A DNA stretch of 37,462 bases from Treponema sp. UBA1793 (lineage in GTDB: Bacteria > Spirochaetota > Spirochaetia > Treponematales > Treponemataceae), in the NCBI GenBank assembly GCA_002314445.1, contig DCFX01000083.1, positions 65,357 to 102,818 of the forward strand, written 5' to 3'. Each line of letters opens with the position of its first letter. Position 1 is the stretch's first letter. Below, one piece after another: positions 8,924 through 16,455 of the stretch. Below the pieces are notes generated by a model. The model searched no databases. It was not told the DNA's origin and was given only the letters and a program-made list of their open reading frames with translations. The position numbers were made by a program, and so were the translations under genes.

Positions 8924-9916
8924 TTACGGAACCGGTACAAAATCAAGAATTCGCGAAATAATTTCGTCGGCTGTAATACTGTCAGCGGCAGCTTCATAGG
9001 AAAGGACAAGACGATGCCTCAGCACGTCGGCAGCGACTGCTTTCACGTCTTCGGGAAGCACAAACGAACGCCCCTGGAACAAAGCAGACACCTTGGCGCA
9101 CTGCAGGAGTGCAATACCGGCACGAGGAGAGGCTCCGAACGTGATATACCGCGTAATGTCGTGGTCAGATGATTTTTTTCCTGACGTCGGCCGCGTTACG
9201 CTTGTGAGCGAGACGATATAGTCGACAATTTTGTCGTCACAGACAATCACATTGAGCAGACTGTGGAATTTCTTTAAATCGGCGGCAGTCAGTATCTTTT
9301 GGACAGGAACGGATGATGCATTTCCAGCTGTCTTTACAATTGCATGTTCCTCTTCCTGTGTAGGATACGGAACGACAAGTTTAAGCAGAAAACGGTCAAG
9401 TTCCGCTTCGGGAAGATTATATGTTCCTTCCTGTTCGATCGGGTTCTGTGTTGCAAGGACGAAAAACGGTTCAGGAAGTTTGTACGTTTCTTCCCCGATT
9501 GTTACCTGCCGCTCCTCCATTGCTTCGAGCATGGCCGACTGCACTTTTGCAGGAGCCCGGTTAATTTCATCGGCAAGAACGACGTTCGTAAACACAGGCC
9601 CTTTCCGCACCGAAAACGTGCCTTTTGCCTGCTCGTAGATGAGCGTACCTGAAACGTCGGCCGGCAGCAGATCAGGTGTAAACTGAATGCGGTTAAAATT
9701 GAGGCCTGATATTTCTGCAAACGTTTTTACGGTGAGCGTTTTTGCAAGCCCCGGAACGCCCTCCAGCAGGGCATGACCGCCGGCAATAAACGCAGTCATA
9801 ATACCGTTCAGGAGCGTATCCTGCCCGATTATCCTTTTCTGTGCTTCTTTACGGCATTTTTCTATAAGATTCCGACATTCCGTCAAATCTTCCTGTTTTA
9901 TGTTATCTTTTTCCAT
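8924..9916 (-). CDS. MoxR-family AAA+ ATPase
   Basis: The protein has 330 residues. It has Walker A GVPGLAKT (53-60), Walker B VVLADE (112-117) followed by the NRAP segment, and the ATQNP sensor-1 stretch, the standard MoxR set. MoxR ATPases act as chaperones that mature or remodel complexes containing vWA proteins. This is the first gene of the Bat operon. ATG 9916 is preferred to the upstream ATG at 9937: the upstream one has no ribosome-binding site and lies within the likely promoter, whereas CGGGGC precedes 9916. In spirochaetes this operon has been tied to stress tolerance; that role is borrowed from relatives. Confidence 0.92.
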   Translation of the reverse strand: MEKDNIKQEDLTECRNLIEKCRKEAQKRIIGQDTLLNGIMTAFIAGGHALLEGVPGLAKTLTVKTFAEISGLNFNRIQFTPDLLPADVSGTLIYEQAKGTFSVRKGPVFTNVVLADEINRAPAKVQSAMLEAMEERQVTIGEETYKLPEPFFVLATQNPIEQEGTYNLPEAELDRFLLKLVVPYPTQEEEHAIVKTAGNASSVPVQKILTAADLKKFHSLLNVIVCDDKIVDYIVSLTSVTRPTSGKKSSDHDITRYITFGASPRAGIALLQCAKVSALFQGRSFVLPEDVKAVAADVLRHRLVLSYEAAADSITADEIISRILDFVPVP

Positions 9917-9932
9917 GTTAGAGCCCCGAATT

Positions 9933-9986
9933 TGCATAAATATGCAGTTTTACAATTGACAATCACACCGCATTTCAGAATAATCT
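9933..9986. promoter_or_regulatory. Divergent moxR/aminotransferase control region
   Basis: A perfect 6+2+6 palindrome, TGCATAAATATGCA (9933-9946), sits between the two start codons. On the plus strand TTGACA (9956-9961) is followed 17 bp later by AATAAT (9979-9984), or 19 bp later by TAATCT (9981-9986), giving a start 2-4 bases before the aminotransferase ATG. On the minus strand TTGTCA with an 18-bp spacer to TATGCA is a possible moxR promoter that would overlap the palindrome. The palindrome may be an operator, but no matching regulator is known. Confidence 0.42.
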
Positions 9987-9994
9987 ACTCTATC

Positions 9995-11293
9995 ATGTTA
10001 AACTCTTTAGCACAAGAATTAAACGATATACTGAAACACACCTCAGCAGAAGCCCTGTTTTCAGACATAGGCAGACGGATGTATTTTCCTAAGGGAATCA
10101 TTGCACAAAGTGGAGAGGCTAAAAAAGCCGCTTCTAAGGCAAACGGAACTATCGGCATGACAGTCATAAAGGGGAAGCCTGCAATACTTCCCTGCATCCA
10201 GAAACATGTCCCGGACCTTACTTCGGCCGAACTCGTGGCATATGCGCCGACAGCAGGAAATCCTGATCTGCGGAAAACATGGCAGGAAAAAATCGTCCAG
10301 AAAAATCCGCTGCTGAAAGATAAAAAAATATCGCTTCCTGCAGCTGTCCCGGGACTTACCGCAGGTATTTCATATATGGCGGATTTATTCGTTGACGATA
10401 CAAAACCGCTCCTTGCGCCGGATCCTTCGTGGGATAATTACGCACTCGTAGTGGAAACCCGCAGGGGAGCTGAATTCCACCAGTTCCCGATGTTTGAGAA
10501 CGGAAACTTTAATATTCCGGCTCTCGAAAAAGCCGTAAAAAAAGAAGCAGAAAAATACGGTTCAGTACGGCTGCTTCTTAACTTTCCGCAGAATCCATCG
10601 GGATACAGCCCGAATCACAGGGAAACAGAAGAACTCTGCCGCATCATAAAAGAAACGGCGGAAAGCGGTGCAAAACTTCTCATCGTAAGCGATGATGCGT
10701 ATTTCGGGCTCGCCTATGAAGAGAACATCGAGAAACAGTCACTCTTTGCCTATCTTGCTGATATACATGAAAACGTACTTGCTGTCAAAATCGACGGTCC
10801 CACAAAAGAGGATTTCGTCTGGGGCTTCAGATGCGGATTTATCACATTCGGCTGCAAAGGATTTACAGATGAGCAGTACGATGCGCTTGTTAAAAAACTG
10901 ATGGGTATCATCCGTTCGTCTGTGTCGTGCATTTCGACGCCGGCACAGTCACTGCTTATCCATGCATTTAAAGATCCTGATTTGGAAGAGCAGAAGGCAG
11001 CTTTCCGCAAAATTCTCGAAACACGCTATCATGCGGTACGTACGTTTGTGGACACACACACATCATCCGTCCTTGAGCCGATGCCTTTCAATTCCGGTTA
11101 TTTCATGAGTTTCCACGTGAACAAAGTAAATGCGGAAGATATGCGGAAAAAACTCCTCAACGAAAAAGGAATCGGAACAATTTCAATCGACAGCTGTACG
11201 CTCCGCGTTGCATTCAGCAGTATAGACGAAGACAAAATCGAATCGGTATACTCTGATATATATGAAACAGCTGAAGAAATGGGACGTGCATAA
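9995..11293 (+). CDS. PLP-dependent class I/II aminotransferase
   Basis: A 432-residue fold-type I aminotransferase. Visible landmarks are N199-x-P-S-G, the VSDDAYFGL segment (about 231-239) that binds PLP nitrogen and phenol, a lysine in GPTKEDFVWGFRCG (K271, the likely Schiff-base lysine) and R279. The substrate cannot be fixed from sequence; aromatic or branched amino-acid transamination is plausible. The frame is open upstream to 9773, but ATG 9995 is chosen because the extra residues would run back across the moxR start and the promoter. No ribosome-binding site is present, which agrees with a nearly leaderless transcript. The lipoprotein gene overlaps its last 32 bases. Confidence 0.87.
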   Translation: MLNSLAQELNDILKHTSAEALFSDIGRRMYFPKGIIAQSGEAKKAASKANGTIGMTVIKGKPAILPCIQKHVPDLTSAELVAYAPTAGNPDLRKTWQEKIVQKNPLLKDKKISLPAAVPGLTAGISYMADLFVDDTKPLLAPDPSWDNYALVVETRRGAEFHQFPMFENGNFNIPALEKAVKKEAEKYGSVRLLLNFPQNPSGYSPNHRETEELCRIIKETAESGAKLLIVSDDAYFGLAYEENIEKQSLFAYLADIHENVLAVKIDGPTKEDFVWGFRCGFITFGCKGFTDEQYDALVKKLMGIIRSSVSCISTPAQSLLIHAFKDPDLEEQKAAFRKILETRYHAVRTFVDTHTSSVLEPMPFNSGYFMSFHVNKVNAEDMRKKLLNEKGIGTISIDSCTLRVAFSSIDEDKIESVYSDIYETAEEMGRA

Positions 11294-12557
11294 GACTGCT
11301 GCCCGCATTGCATCTCTGGCCTTTCTGTGTGCAGCAGTTCTGCTGCACACAGGATGTTCAGTACAGAAAGAAAAACATGTCATAATCTGGACAAATATCC
11401 CGGAATTTGTGTCTTACGTTGAATTATTCAACAGTACACACGAGGAAGAAAAGGCAATTCTTGTCTATAAGGCAAATCCGTCAAAAGCTCTCTCTACAGA
11501 CAAAGATGAAACTCCTCCTGATATTGTCATCGGCCCATGGCTCCGTACGGAAAAAACAAACAGACGTTTTCGCCCTCTTGATACGATATTCGACAAAGAA
11601 AACATCTCTTCTTCCATTTTTTATCCTCAGCTTCTTCAGGCTGGTGAAGTAAAACGCACGCAGTATCTGCTTCCTGTCAGTTTCAATCTTCCCGCCGTTA
11701 TTTTCTCGACGGATAATCAGGAACTTGTTGAAGACAACTACATGCTGTCCCTTGACCAGATACAAAAAACAGGCGCCGCATATAATAAGCAGAAAGAAAA
11801 CGGTATTTATACGCGGATTGGTTTTGCACCGCAGAGCAACAGCGATTTTCTTTATTTTGCAGCAAAAGCCACCGGTGTTAAATTCCGTGAATCGAAAAAC
11901 GTTTTTACATGGAATAATGAAGGGCTTGCTGATTCAATTACATATCTGCAAAAATGGACTGCGAGTGCAAATACGTCTTCGAAAATCGAACAGGATTTTA
12001 TCTATAAATATTTGTATATGCCTGCATACAAACAGGTCACGTCAGGAAGGACGCTTTTTGCGTATACAACAAGCAACCAGCTGTTCCTTCTTTCGTCCGA
12101 ACAGACGGCACATATTGACTACCGGTGGATATATCAGAATAAAAAAATCCCGATTGAAGATTCTCTGGTTATGCTCGGAATTACTCAGCGGGCAAAACAC
12201 CCCAGCCAGGCATCAACCTTTATTGCATGGCTTCTCAACGCCGACACGCAGCATGAAATCCTCGAACATAAAACAAAGATGAATCTGGATACTGATCAGT
12301 TCGGTATTGCCGGCGGCTTTTCGTCCATAAAGGAAGTAAACGAGCACATACTTCCGCTGTATGTTACGATGCTGCTTACAAATACACCGCCTGCAGAAAT
12401 GCTCAGTGTACCTGAAAAACTCCCGCCGGACTGGACGAGCATGAAAGGGGGAATTGTCGTTCCGTATCTGAAAGAAGAAGTCGAGAATACCGGAGGAAAG
12501 CCGATAGAGCCGTTGAATAAACGGCTGGCAGAATGGATGAAGCAGAACTATAATTGA
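11262..12557 (+). CDS. Extracellular solute-binding-like lipoprotein
   Basis: The 431-residue protein has a basic N-terminus, a hydrophobic core and LLHTGC, with C32 the probable lipidated cysteine. The lipobox has His at -3, acceptable in the relaxed spirochaete type. The mature part opens like an ABC sugar-type binding protein (HVIIWTNIPEFVSYVELFNSTHEE, then a PPDIVIGPW stretch) and continues with typical lobes. No permease or ATPase gene is adjacent, so it may serve a transporter encoded elsewhere. It overlaps the aminotransferase gene by 32 bases; a GTG at 11286 is an alternative start but would lose the basic n-region. Confidence 0.76.
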   Translation: MKQLKKWDVHKTAARIASLAFLCAAVLLHTGCSVQKEKHVIIWTNIPEFVSYVELFNSTHEEEKAILVYKANPSKALSTDKDETPPDIVIGPWLRTEKTNRRFRPLDTIFDKENISSSIFYPQLLQAGEVKRTQYLLPVSFNLPAVIFSTDNQELVEDNYMLSLDQIQKTGAAYNKQKENGIYTRIGFAPQSNSDFLYFAAKATGVKFRESKNVFTWNNEGLADSITYLQKWTASANTSSKIEQDFIYKYLYMPAYKQVTSGRTLFAYTTSNQLFLLSSEQTAHIDYRWIYQNKKIPIEDSLVMLGITQRAKHPSQASTFIAWLLNADTQHEILEHKTKMNLDTDQFGIAGGFSSIKEVNEHILPLYVTMLLTNTPPAEMLSVPEKLPPDWTSMKGGIVVPYLKEEVENTGGKPIEPLNKRLAEWMKQNYN

Positions 12558-12580
12558 CGGCATAAAAGTCAATACGCCGC

Positions 12581-12603
12581 AAACCCTGCAATCAGCGGGG
12601 TTT
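12581..12603 (+). terminator. Hairpin after the lipoprotein gene
   Basis: AAACCCTGC (12581-12589) pairs with GCGGGGTTT (12595-12603) around a 5-base loop, with one T-G wobble. No T-run follows on the plus strand, so termination would be weak or Rho-assisted. It is the only structure between the lipoprotein stop and the convergent fabZ terminator. Confidence 0.35.
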
Positions 12604-12621
12604 AGAATCTCCCCTGCACGA

Positions 12622-12648
12622 ATAAAAAAAGGCGCACAACTGTGCGCC
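12622..12648 (-). terminator. Intrinsic terminator of the fab operon
   Basis: On the minus strand GGCGCACA pairs with TGTGCGCC (12631-12638/12641-12648) with a 2-base loop, followed by seven T (12624-12630). It lies 27 bases past the fabZ stop and is a textbook intrinsic terminator in this direction only. Confidence 0.85.
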
Positions 12649-12674
12649 AAACTCTCCCAAGTACCTTAAAAAAT

Positions 12675-13115
12675 CTATTTGGATGGGTCAGCAGATCCCA
12701 CTAAACACATCCATTCGGCCTCTGCGGCGAGGGTTTCGCCTACATAGGCCTTGCCCGACTGCTTTACCATGTGTTCTGTCACACGCAGGTTTGTTATTTC
12801 CATACGGACGGTATCGCCCGGACGAACCTGATGACGGAACTTCACTTTGTCTACAGTACCAAGAAAGAACAAACTGCCTTCCTTGAATTTTTTCTGATAG
12901 CTCAGCGCCGCTCCGCCTGCCTGGGCCATTGTTTCAATAAGAATGACGCCGGGAACGACCGGATACTGGGGAAAATGTCCCTTAAAAAAGAAGTCATCGT
13001 CCGTAAACCTGCGGGTACTTACGCTCCCCTTTTCGTCGCAGGAAACAATTTCATCGACAAAGAGAAATGGTTTTCTGTGAGGAAGCAGGGATTCCACATC
13101 TTTCGTAAGACTCAT
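12675..13115 (-). CDS. fabZ: 3-hydroxyacyl-ACP dehydratase
   Basis: A 146-residue single hot-dog protein, the normal length. The catalytic His47 is in GHFPQYPVVPG and Glu61 in ILIETMAQ, the FabZ pair. It dehydrates beta-hydroxyacyl-ACP to trans-2-enoyl-ACP during fatty-acid elongation. FabA-type isomerase features cannot be judged, but the sequence reads as FabZ. Its start codon shares one base with the fabF stop (TAATG). It is the last gene of the operon and is followed by a strong terminator. Confidence 0.95.
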   Translation of the reverse strand: MSLTKDVESLLPHRKPFLFVDEIVSCDEKGSVSTRRFTDDDFFFKGHFPQYPVVPGVILIETMAQAGGAALSYQKKFKEGSLFFLGTVDKVKFRHQVRPGDTVRMEITNLRVTEHMVKQSGKAYVGETLAAEAEWMCLVGSADPSK

Positions 13116-14368
13116 TATTCTGCCTTCCTGATAACTATAACGCCGTTATGGCCGCCGAAACCGAACGTCGCACTCATTGCACAGTTTACGCTGCATTCAA
13201 TACCTTTATTAGGCGTGTAATCAAGATCGCAGCCGCCTTCAATATCCTGATCTTCAAGATTGATTGTCGGCGGAATGAAACTGTCAGTAATGGCCTTTAT
13301 GCAGAACATAGCTTCGATTGCACCGGTCGCGCCAAGGCAGTGACCTGTCATACTTTTAGTTGAGGAAATATGCAGTTTCTTTGCATTCTCTTCACCGAAT
13401 GCAATCTTGAGCATATTCGTTTCGCTGGGATCGTTTATATGCGTACTCGTCCCATGCGCATTGTAATACTGGATTTCCTCCGGTTTCAAACCTGCATCGG
13501 CAAGCGCTTCCGACATTGCGGCCGCACCGCACACTCCGTCCGGATTCGGTGCCGTAAGATGATATCCGTCGCTTGAAGAACCATAACCTGCAAGCTCTGC
13601 ATAAATATGCGCACCGCGTTTTTTCGCATGCTCGTATTCCTCAAGAATCAGTATGGCACTGCCCTCGCCCATGACAAAACCTTCGCGTTTTTTATCAAAA
13701 GGACGGCTGGCAGCCGTAGGATTATCGGAAAACGATGTCGAAAGCGCATGGAGCACTTCAAACGCCGCAATACCAAATCCGTTGATTGTGCTTTCCGCAC
13801 CTCCGGCAAGGACAATATCACGTCTTCCGGAACGCACAAAATCAAGTGCATCGCCGATTGCATCTGTACCGCTCGAACAAGCCGTCGTCACAGTATGAGC
13901 AGGTCCGTGGATACCGAATGCCATGCAGATATTGCCGCACGCCTCGTTCGGAATCAGTTCCGGAACAGCCATAGGAGGGCATCTGTGCTGCTCGCTTGCA
14001 AGATATTTTCCGCAGCTGTCTTCCGTTACTTCAAAGCCTCCGATTCCGACGCCCATAAAAATTCCGGCTCTGGCGAGTTCGTCTTTATTGTCAGTAAGAT
14101 TTGCATCGTCAAGTGCCATTTTTGCAGCTGCGACAGCATACTGTGAAAAGCGTGCCATTTTGCGTGCTGCGACAGGATCCATATAGTTTGCCGGATCAAA
14201 ATTCTTTACTTCTCCGGCATATTTAGATTTAAATGTACTTGCATCAAAATGAGTAATAAGCGCAACTCCGCTCTTTCCTGCTTTCGCGGCTGCCCATGTC
14301 TCTTCAACAGAATTTCCAAGCGGTGTAACAGCACCAATCCCTGTTATAACAACTCTGCGTTTTTCCAT
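13115..14368 (-). CDS. fabF: Beta-ketoacyl-ACP synthase II
   Basis: The protein has 417 residues. The condensing-enzyme triad is Cys164 (TTACSSGTDA), His305 (NAHGTSTHINDP) and His343 (STKSMTGHCLGATGA). The HGTST/NDPSE region is the FabF/FabB pattern and the length fits FabF. It extends acyl-ACP with malonyl-ACP. AGGAG precedes the ATG by about 10 bases. There is no acpP immediately upstream, unlike many bacteria, so the carrier protein is encoded elsewhere. Confidence 0.95.
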   Translation of the reverse strand: MEKRRVVITGIGAVTPLGNSVEETWAAAKAGKSGVALITHFDASTFKSKYAGEVKNFDPANYMDPVAARKMARFSQYAVAAAKMALDDANLTDNKDELARAGIFMGVGIGGFEVTEDSCGKYLASEQHRCPPMAVPELIPNEACGNICMAFGIHGPAHTVTTACSSGTDAIGDALDFVRSGRRDIVLAGGAESTINGFGIAAFEVLHALSTSFSDNPTAASRPFDKKREGFVMGEGSAILILEEYEHAKKRGAHIYAELAGYGSSSDGYHLTAPNPDGVCGAAAMSEALADAGLKPEEIQYYNAHGTSTHINDPSETNMLKIAFGEENAKKLHISSTKSMTGHCLGATGAIEAMFCIKAITDSFIPPTINLEDQDIEGGCDLDYTPNKGIECSVNCAMSATFGFGGHNGVIVIRKAE

Positions 14369-14395
14369 TTTAATAATTCTCCTATAAATGAATAA

Positions 14396-15139
14396 TCAAC
14401 AACCCATTCCGCCGTCAACACCGAGTATCTGTCCCGTGATATACGTTGACAATCCACTTGCCAGAAAGAGTACTGCATTCGCAACGTCAGCCGTCTGACC
14501 CGCCCGTTTAAGCGGAATCTGAGAGAGCCATGCTTCACGGGCCTTTTCGTTTACAGCTTTTGTCATATCAGTGTCGATATATCCCGGAGCAACGGCATTC
14601 ACCCGTACGCCCCTTGAACCGACCTCTTTTGAAAGACTTTTCGTATAGCCGATAAGGCCTGCTTTGCTTGCAGAATAATTAACCTGTCCTGCTCCACCGT
14701 GAATACCGACAATGCTCGTCATATTGATGATTGAGCCTGACTTTTTATGAATCATATCGTTTGAAACAATCTGAGAAGTAAGGAATACCGCAGTAAGATT
14801 CACATCGAGCACCTTCTGCCAGTCCTCAAGCTTCATGCGGAACGAAAGTCCGTCCTTCGTAATTCCTGCATTGTTTACCAGAATGTCAAATCCGCCTGAC
14901 GATTCAAGCGCAGCTTTTACCGTATCCGTAAGCTGCTGTGTATCCCCCGCATCGGCGCAAATCTCATGGAACGAGGTATTATGAGCTGCTGCAAATGCTT
15001 CCAGCCCGGATTTTGCAGCGGACGGATGGGAACACAGGCCCCATACTTCCGCCCCTTCGTTCATAAACGTCTCGACGATTGTCCGCCCTATTCCCCGGCT
15101 GGAACCGGTAACAAGCGCTTTTTTACCTGCAAGCAGCAT
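14396..15139 (-). CDS. fabG: 3-oxoacyl-ACP reductase
   Basis: A 247-residue short-chain dehydrogenase. It has the NADP(H)-binding TGSSRGIG (11-18), NNAG (89-92) and the catalytic S142, Y155 and K159 (YSASK). It reduces beta-ketoacyl-ACP with NADPH. Placement between fabD and fabF identifies FabG among the many SDR proteins. Its ATG overlaps the fabD stop by one base (TAATG), with GGAG just upstream. Confidence 0.94.
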   Translation of the reverse strand: MLLAGKKALVTGSSRGIGRTIVETFMNEGAEVWGLCSHPSAAKSGLEAFAAAHNTSFHEICADAGDTQQLTDTVKAALESSGGFDILVNNAGITKDGLSFRMKLEDWQKVLDVNLTAVFLTSQIVSNDMIHKKSGSIINMTSIVGIHGGAGQVNYSASKAGLIGYTKSLSKEVGSRGVRVNAVAPGYIDTDMTKAVNEKAREAWLSQIPLKRAGQTADVANAVLFLASGLSTYITGQILGVDGGMGC

Positions 15140-16098
15140 TACAGCACTCCGTTGATTGATTCAGCAGAATTGACAGGCGCACATGTCCATTTGTCGCCGA
15201 ATCCGGAATCGCGCCAGAGACCGCTTAGCACTTTCCCGACGCCAGGTTCAAGAATTGTCCATTCATTTGCTGTATCAGCCGTGATGCTGTCTCCCAGAAC
15301 CTTTTCCTCCGACATCCACTGGACAGGATGCGTAAGGTGGAGCACTGCGTTCTTTTTAGCATCGCTTCCCTTTGTCACCTTTCCGCCGGTCACATTACTG
15401 AATAAATCTATCTCAGGATCGTTGAATGCAACTTCAGCAATCGCTTTTTCAAATTCATCTGCAGCTTTCTGCATAAGGGGGCTGTGGAACGGACCGGCAA
15501 CAGACAATCTGATTGCACGACGGGCACCTGCCTCTGTAGCTGCTTTTTCAGCTGCCGCAAGCCCGTCTGCCGTTCCGCTGATGACAGTCTGTTTCGGACT
15601 GTTCAGGTTTGCAGCATATACATCTTTTAGTCCGCTGCAGATTTCCAGAACTTTCTCGGGAGGAAGGCCTATAATTGCACTCATTCCGGGAGCATGGCCG
15701 GCATTTGCAGTGGCAATATCTTCACACACTTTCTGCATGATCTTGCCGCGCACCTGTACCACGCGGATAACATCTTCAAAGGAAAGGACGCCTGAAACGC
15801 AAAGTGCAGGAAATTCGCCAAGGCTGAATCCCATAGCGGCAGCCGGCACGATTCCTTTCTCTTTAAGCACTCCGCATACTGCCAGTGAAGCAGTCGTAAT
15901 TGCAAGCTGACTGTTATCGCTGCGGCTCAGCTCTGACTGTTCCGTTTCCCAGAGCAGTTTTACCATATCTTTCCCGGTAATCGATGAAACAGCATCAAGA
16001 ACGCTGCGTGCAGCAGGGAAGGATTCACAAACATCTTTCATCATGCCTTGTTCCTGAGCCCCCTGACCTGGAAATAAAAATGCGTATTTTTTAGCCAT
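15139..16098 (-). CDS. fabD: Malonyl-CoA:ACP transacylase
   Basis: The protein has 319 residues. It has the N-terminal FPGQGAQ motif, the nucleophile S92 in GFSLGE (usually GHSLG; the His is replaced by Phe) and the catalytic H205 in GPFHSPLM. It charges ACP with malonate for chain extension. It is the first gene of the fabD-fabG-fabF-fabZ operon, with GGAG 6 bases before ATG and a sigma-70-type promoter at 16160-16187. The H-to-F change next to the nucleophile occurs in the family and need not harm activity. Confidence 0.95.
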   Translation of the reverse strand: MAKKYAFLFPGQGAQEQGMMKDVCESFPAARSVLDAVSSITGKDMVKLLWETEQSELSRSDNSQLAITTASLAVCGVLKEKGIVPAAAMGFSLGEFPALCVSGVLSFEDVIRVVQVRGKIMQKVCEDIATANAGHAPGMSAIIGLPPEKVLEICSGLKDVYAANLNSPKQTVISGTADGLAAAEKAATEAGARRAIRLSVAGPFHSPLMQKAADEFEKAIAEVAFNDPEIDLFSNVTGGKVTKGSDAKKNAVLHLTHPVQWMSEEKVLGDSITADTANEWTILEPGVGKVLSGLWRDSGFGDKWTCAPVNSAESINGVL

Positions 16099-16119
16099 AT
16101 TAGTCTCCTATGAAGCAAA

Positions 16120-16149
16120 TTGACAAATTATGCCTTTTTGTCATAATAT
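16120..16149 (+). promoter_or_regulatory. Divergent promoter facing dgt
   Basis: TTGACA (16120-16125) and TAATAT (16144-16149) are 18 bp apart on the plus strand. The predicted start near 16156 lies beside the fab start on the other strand, so the two promoters overlap. An additional inverted repeat, TGACAAA/TTTGTCA (16121-16127/16136-16142), lies inside this promoter. Confidence 0.55.
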
Positions 16150-16159
16150 CGGTTATTAC

Positions 16160-16187
16160 AGAATAACAGATTTACGTATTTTGTCAA
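16160..16187 (-). promoter_or_regulatory. Promoter of the fab operon
   Basis: On the minus strand TTGACA (16182-16187) is followed after 16 bp by TATTCT (16160-16165). The predicted start near 16153 gives a leader of about 55 bases before fabD. A palindrome, GTTATT-ACAG-AATAAC (16152-16167), covers the -10 box and start point and is a candidate operator. Confidence 0.6.
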
Positions 16188-16302
16188 GATGCGAATAAAT
16201 AACCGGCCGTTGTTTTATGAAATTTTCTTTGCAGTTTGTAACGTATCCGCTGTTTATTTGCTTTTTATAGTATAAAGCAAGCAGCCAATGCATAACTCTA
16301 TT

Positions 16303-16348
16303 AAAGACCACCGTTTTTCCTCCTTTTGACGGTGGTCTTTATTTTTTT
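16303..16348 (+). terminator. Strong intrinsic terminator with CCTCC loop
   Basis: AAAGACCACCGT (16303-16314) and ACGGTGGTCTTT (16329-16340) form a perfect 12-bp stem, followed by seven T (16342-16348). The 14-base loop contains CCTCCTTTT, which resembles the anti-Shine-Dalgarno end of 16S rRNA. No T-run exists on the minus strand. Confidence 0.88.
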
Positions 16349-16455
16349 ACAATTCTTTACTATTATTTACTTACGAAAATAAATCCGGTTGTCGGGATAA
16401 TCTCCTGCAGAAAAGCAACCGCATCGTTAAAACAGACTTACAGGCAAAAGGGCTT

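Larger units (their letters stand above)
16156..16348 (+). ncRNA. Candidate small RNA or attenuated dgt leader
   Basis: Between the promoter at 16120-16149 and the terminator at 16303-16348 there is no plausible gene, yet both signals are strong and point the same way. The product would be an RNA of about 190 bases. One helix is visible: GCGAATAAA near 16191 can pair with TTTATTTGC near 16253. The terminator loop carries CCTCC. It could be a trans-acting small RNA, or a leader whose terminator limits read-through into dgt, which begins about 110 bases later. No known RNA family was recognised. The rest of 16099-16455 holds nothing else I can support. Confidence 0.42.

Noticed and set aside
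9773..9994. 74-codon N-terminal extension of the aminotransferase
   Set aside because: It would overlap the moxR start and the promoter, has no ribosome-binding site and does not match the family N-terminus.
14966..15910. Plus-strand frame of 314 residues opposite fabG/fabD
   Set aside because: Antisense shadow of two certain genes; composition is Ser/Pro-rich as expected for a shadow frame.
16156..16348. 6S RNA
   Set aside because: Length fits, but I could not find the long rod with a central bubble that 6S RNA requires.
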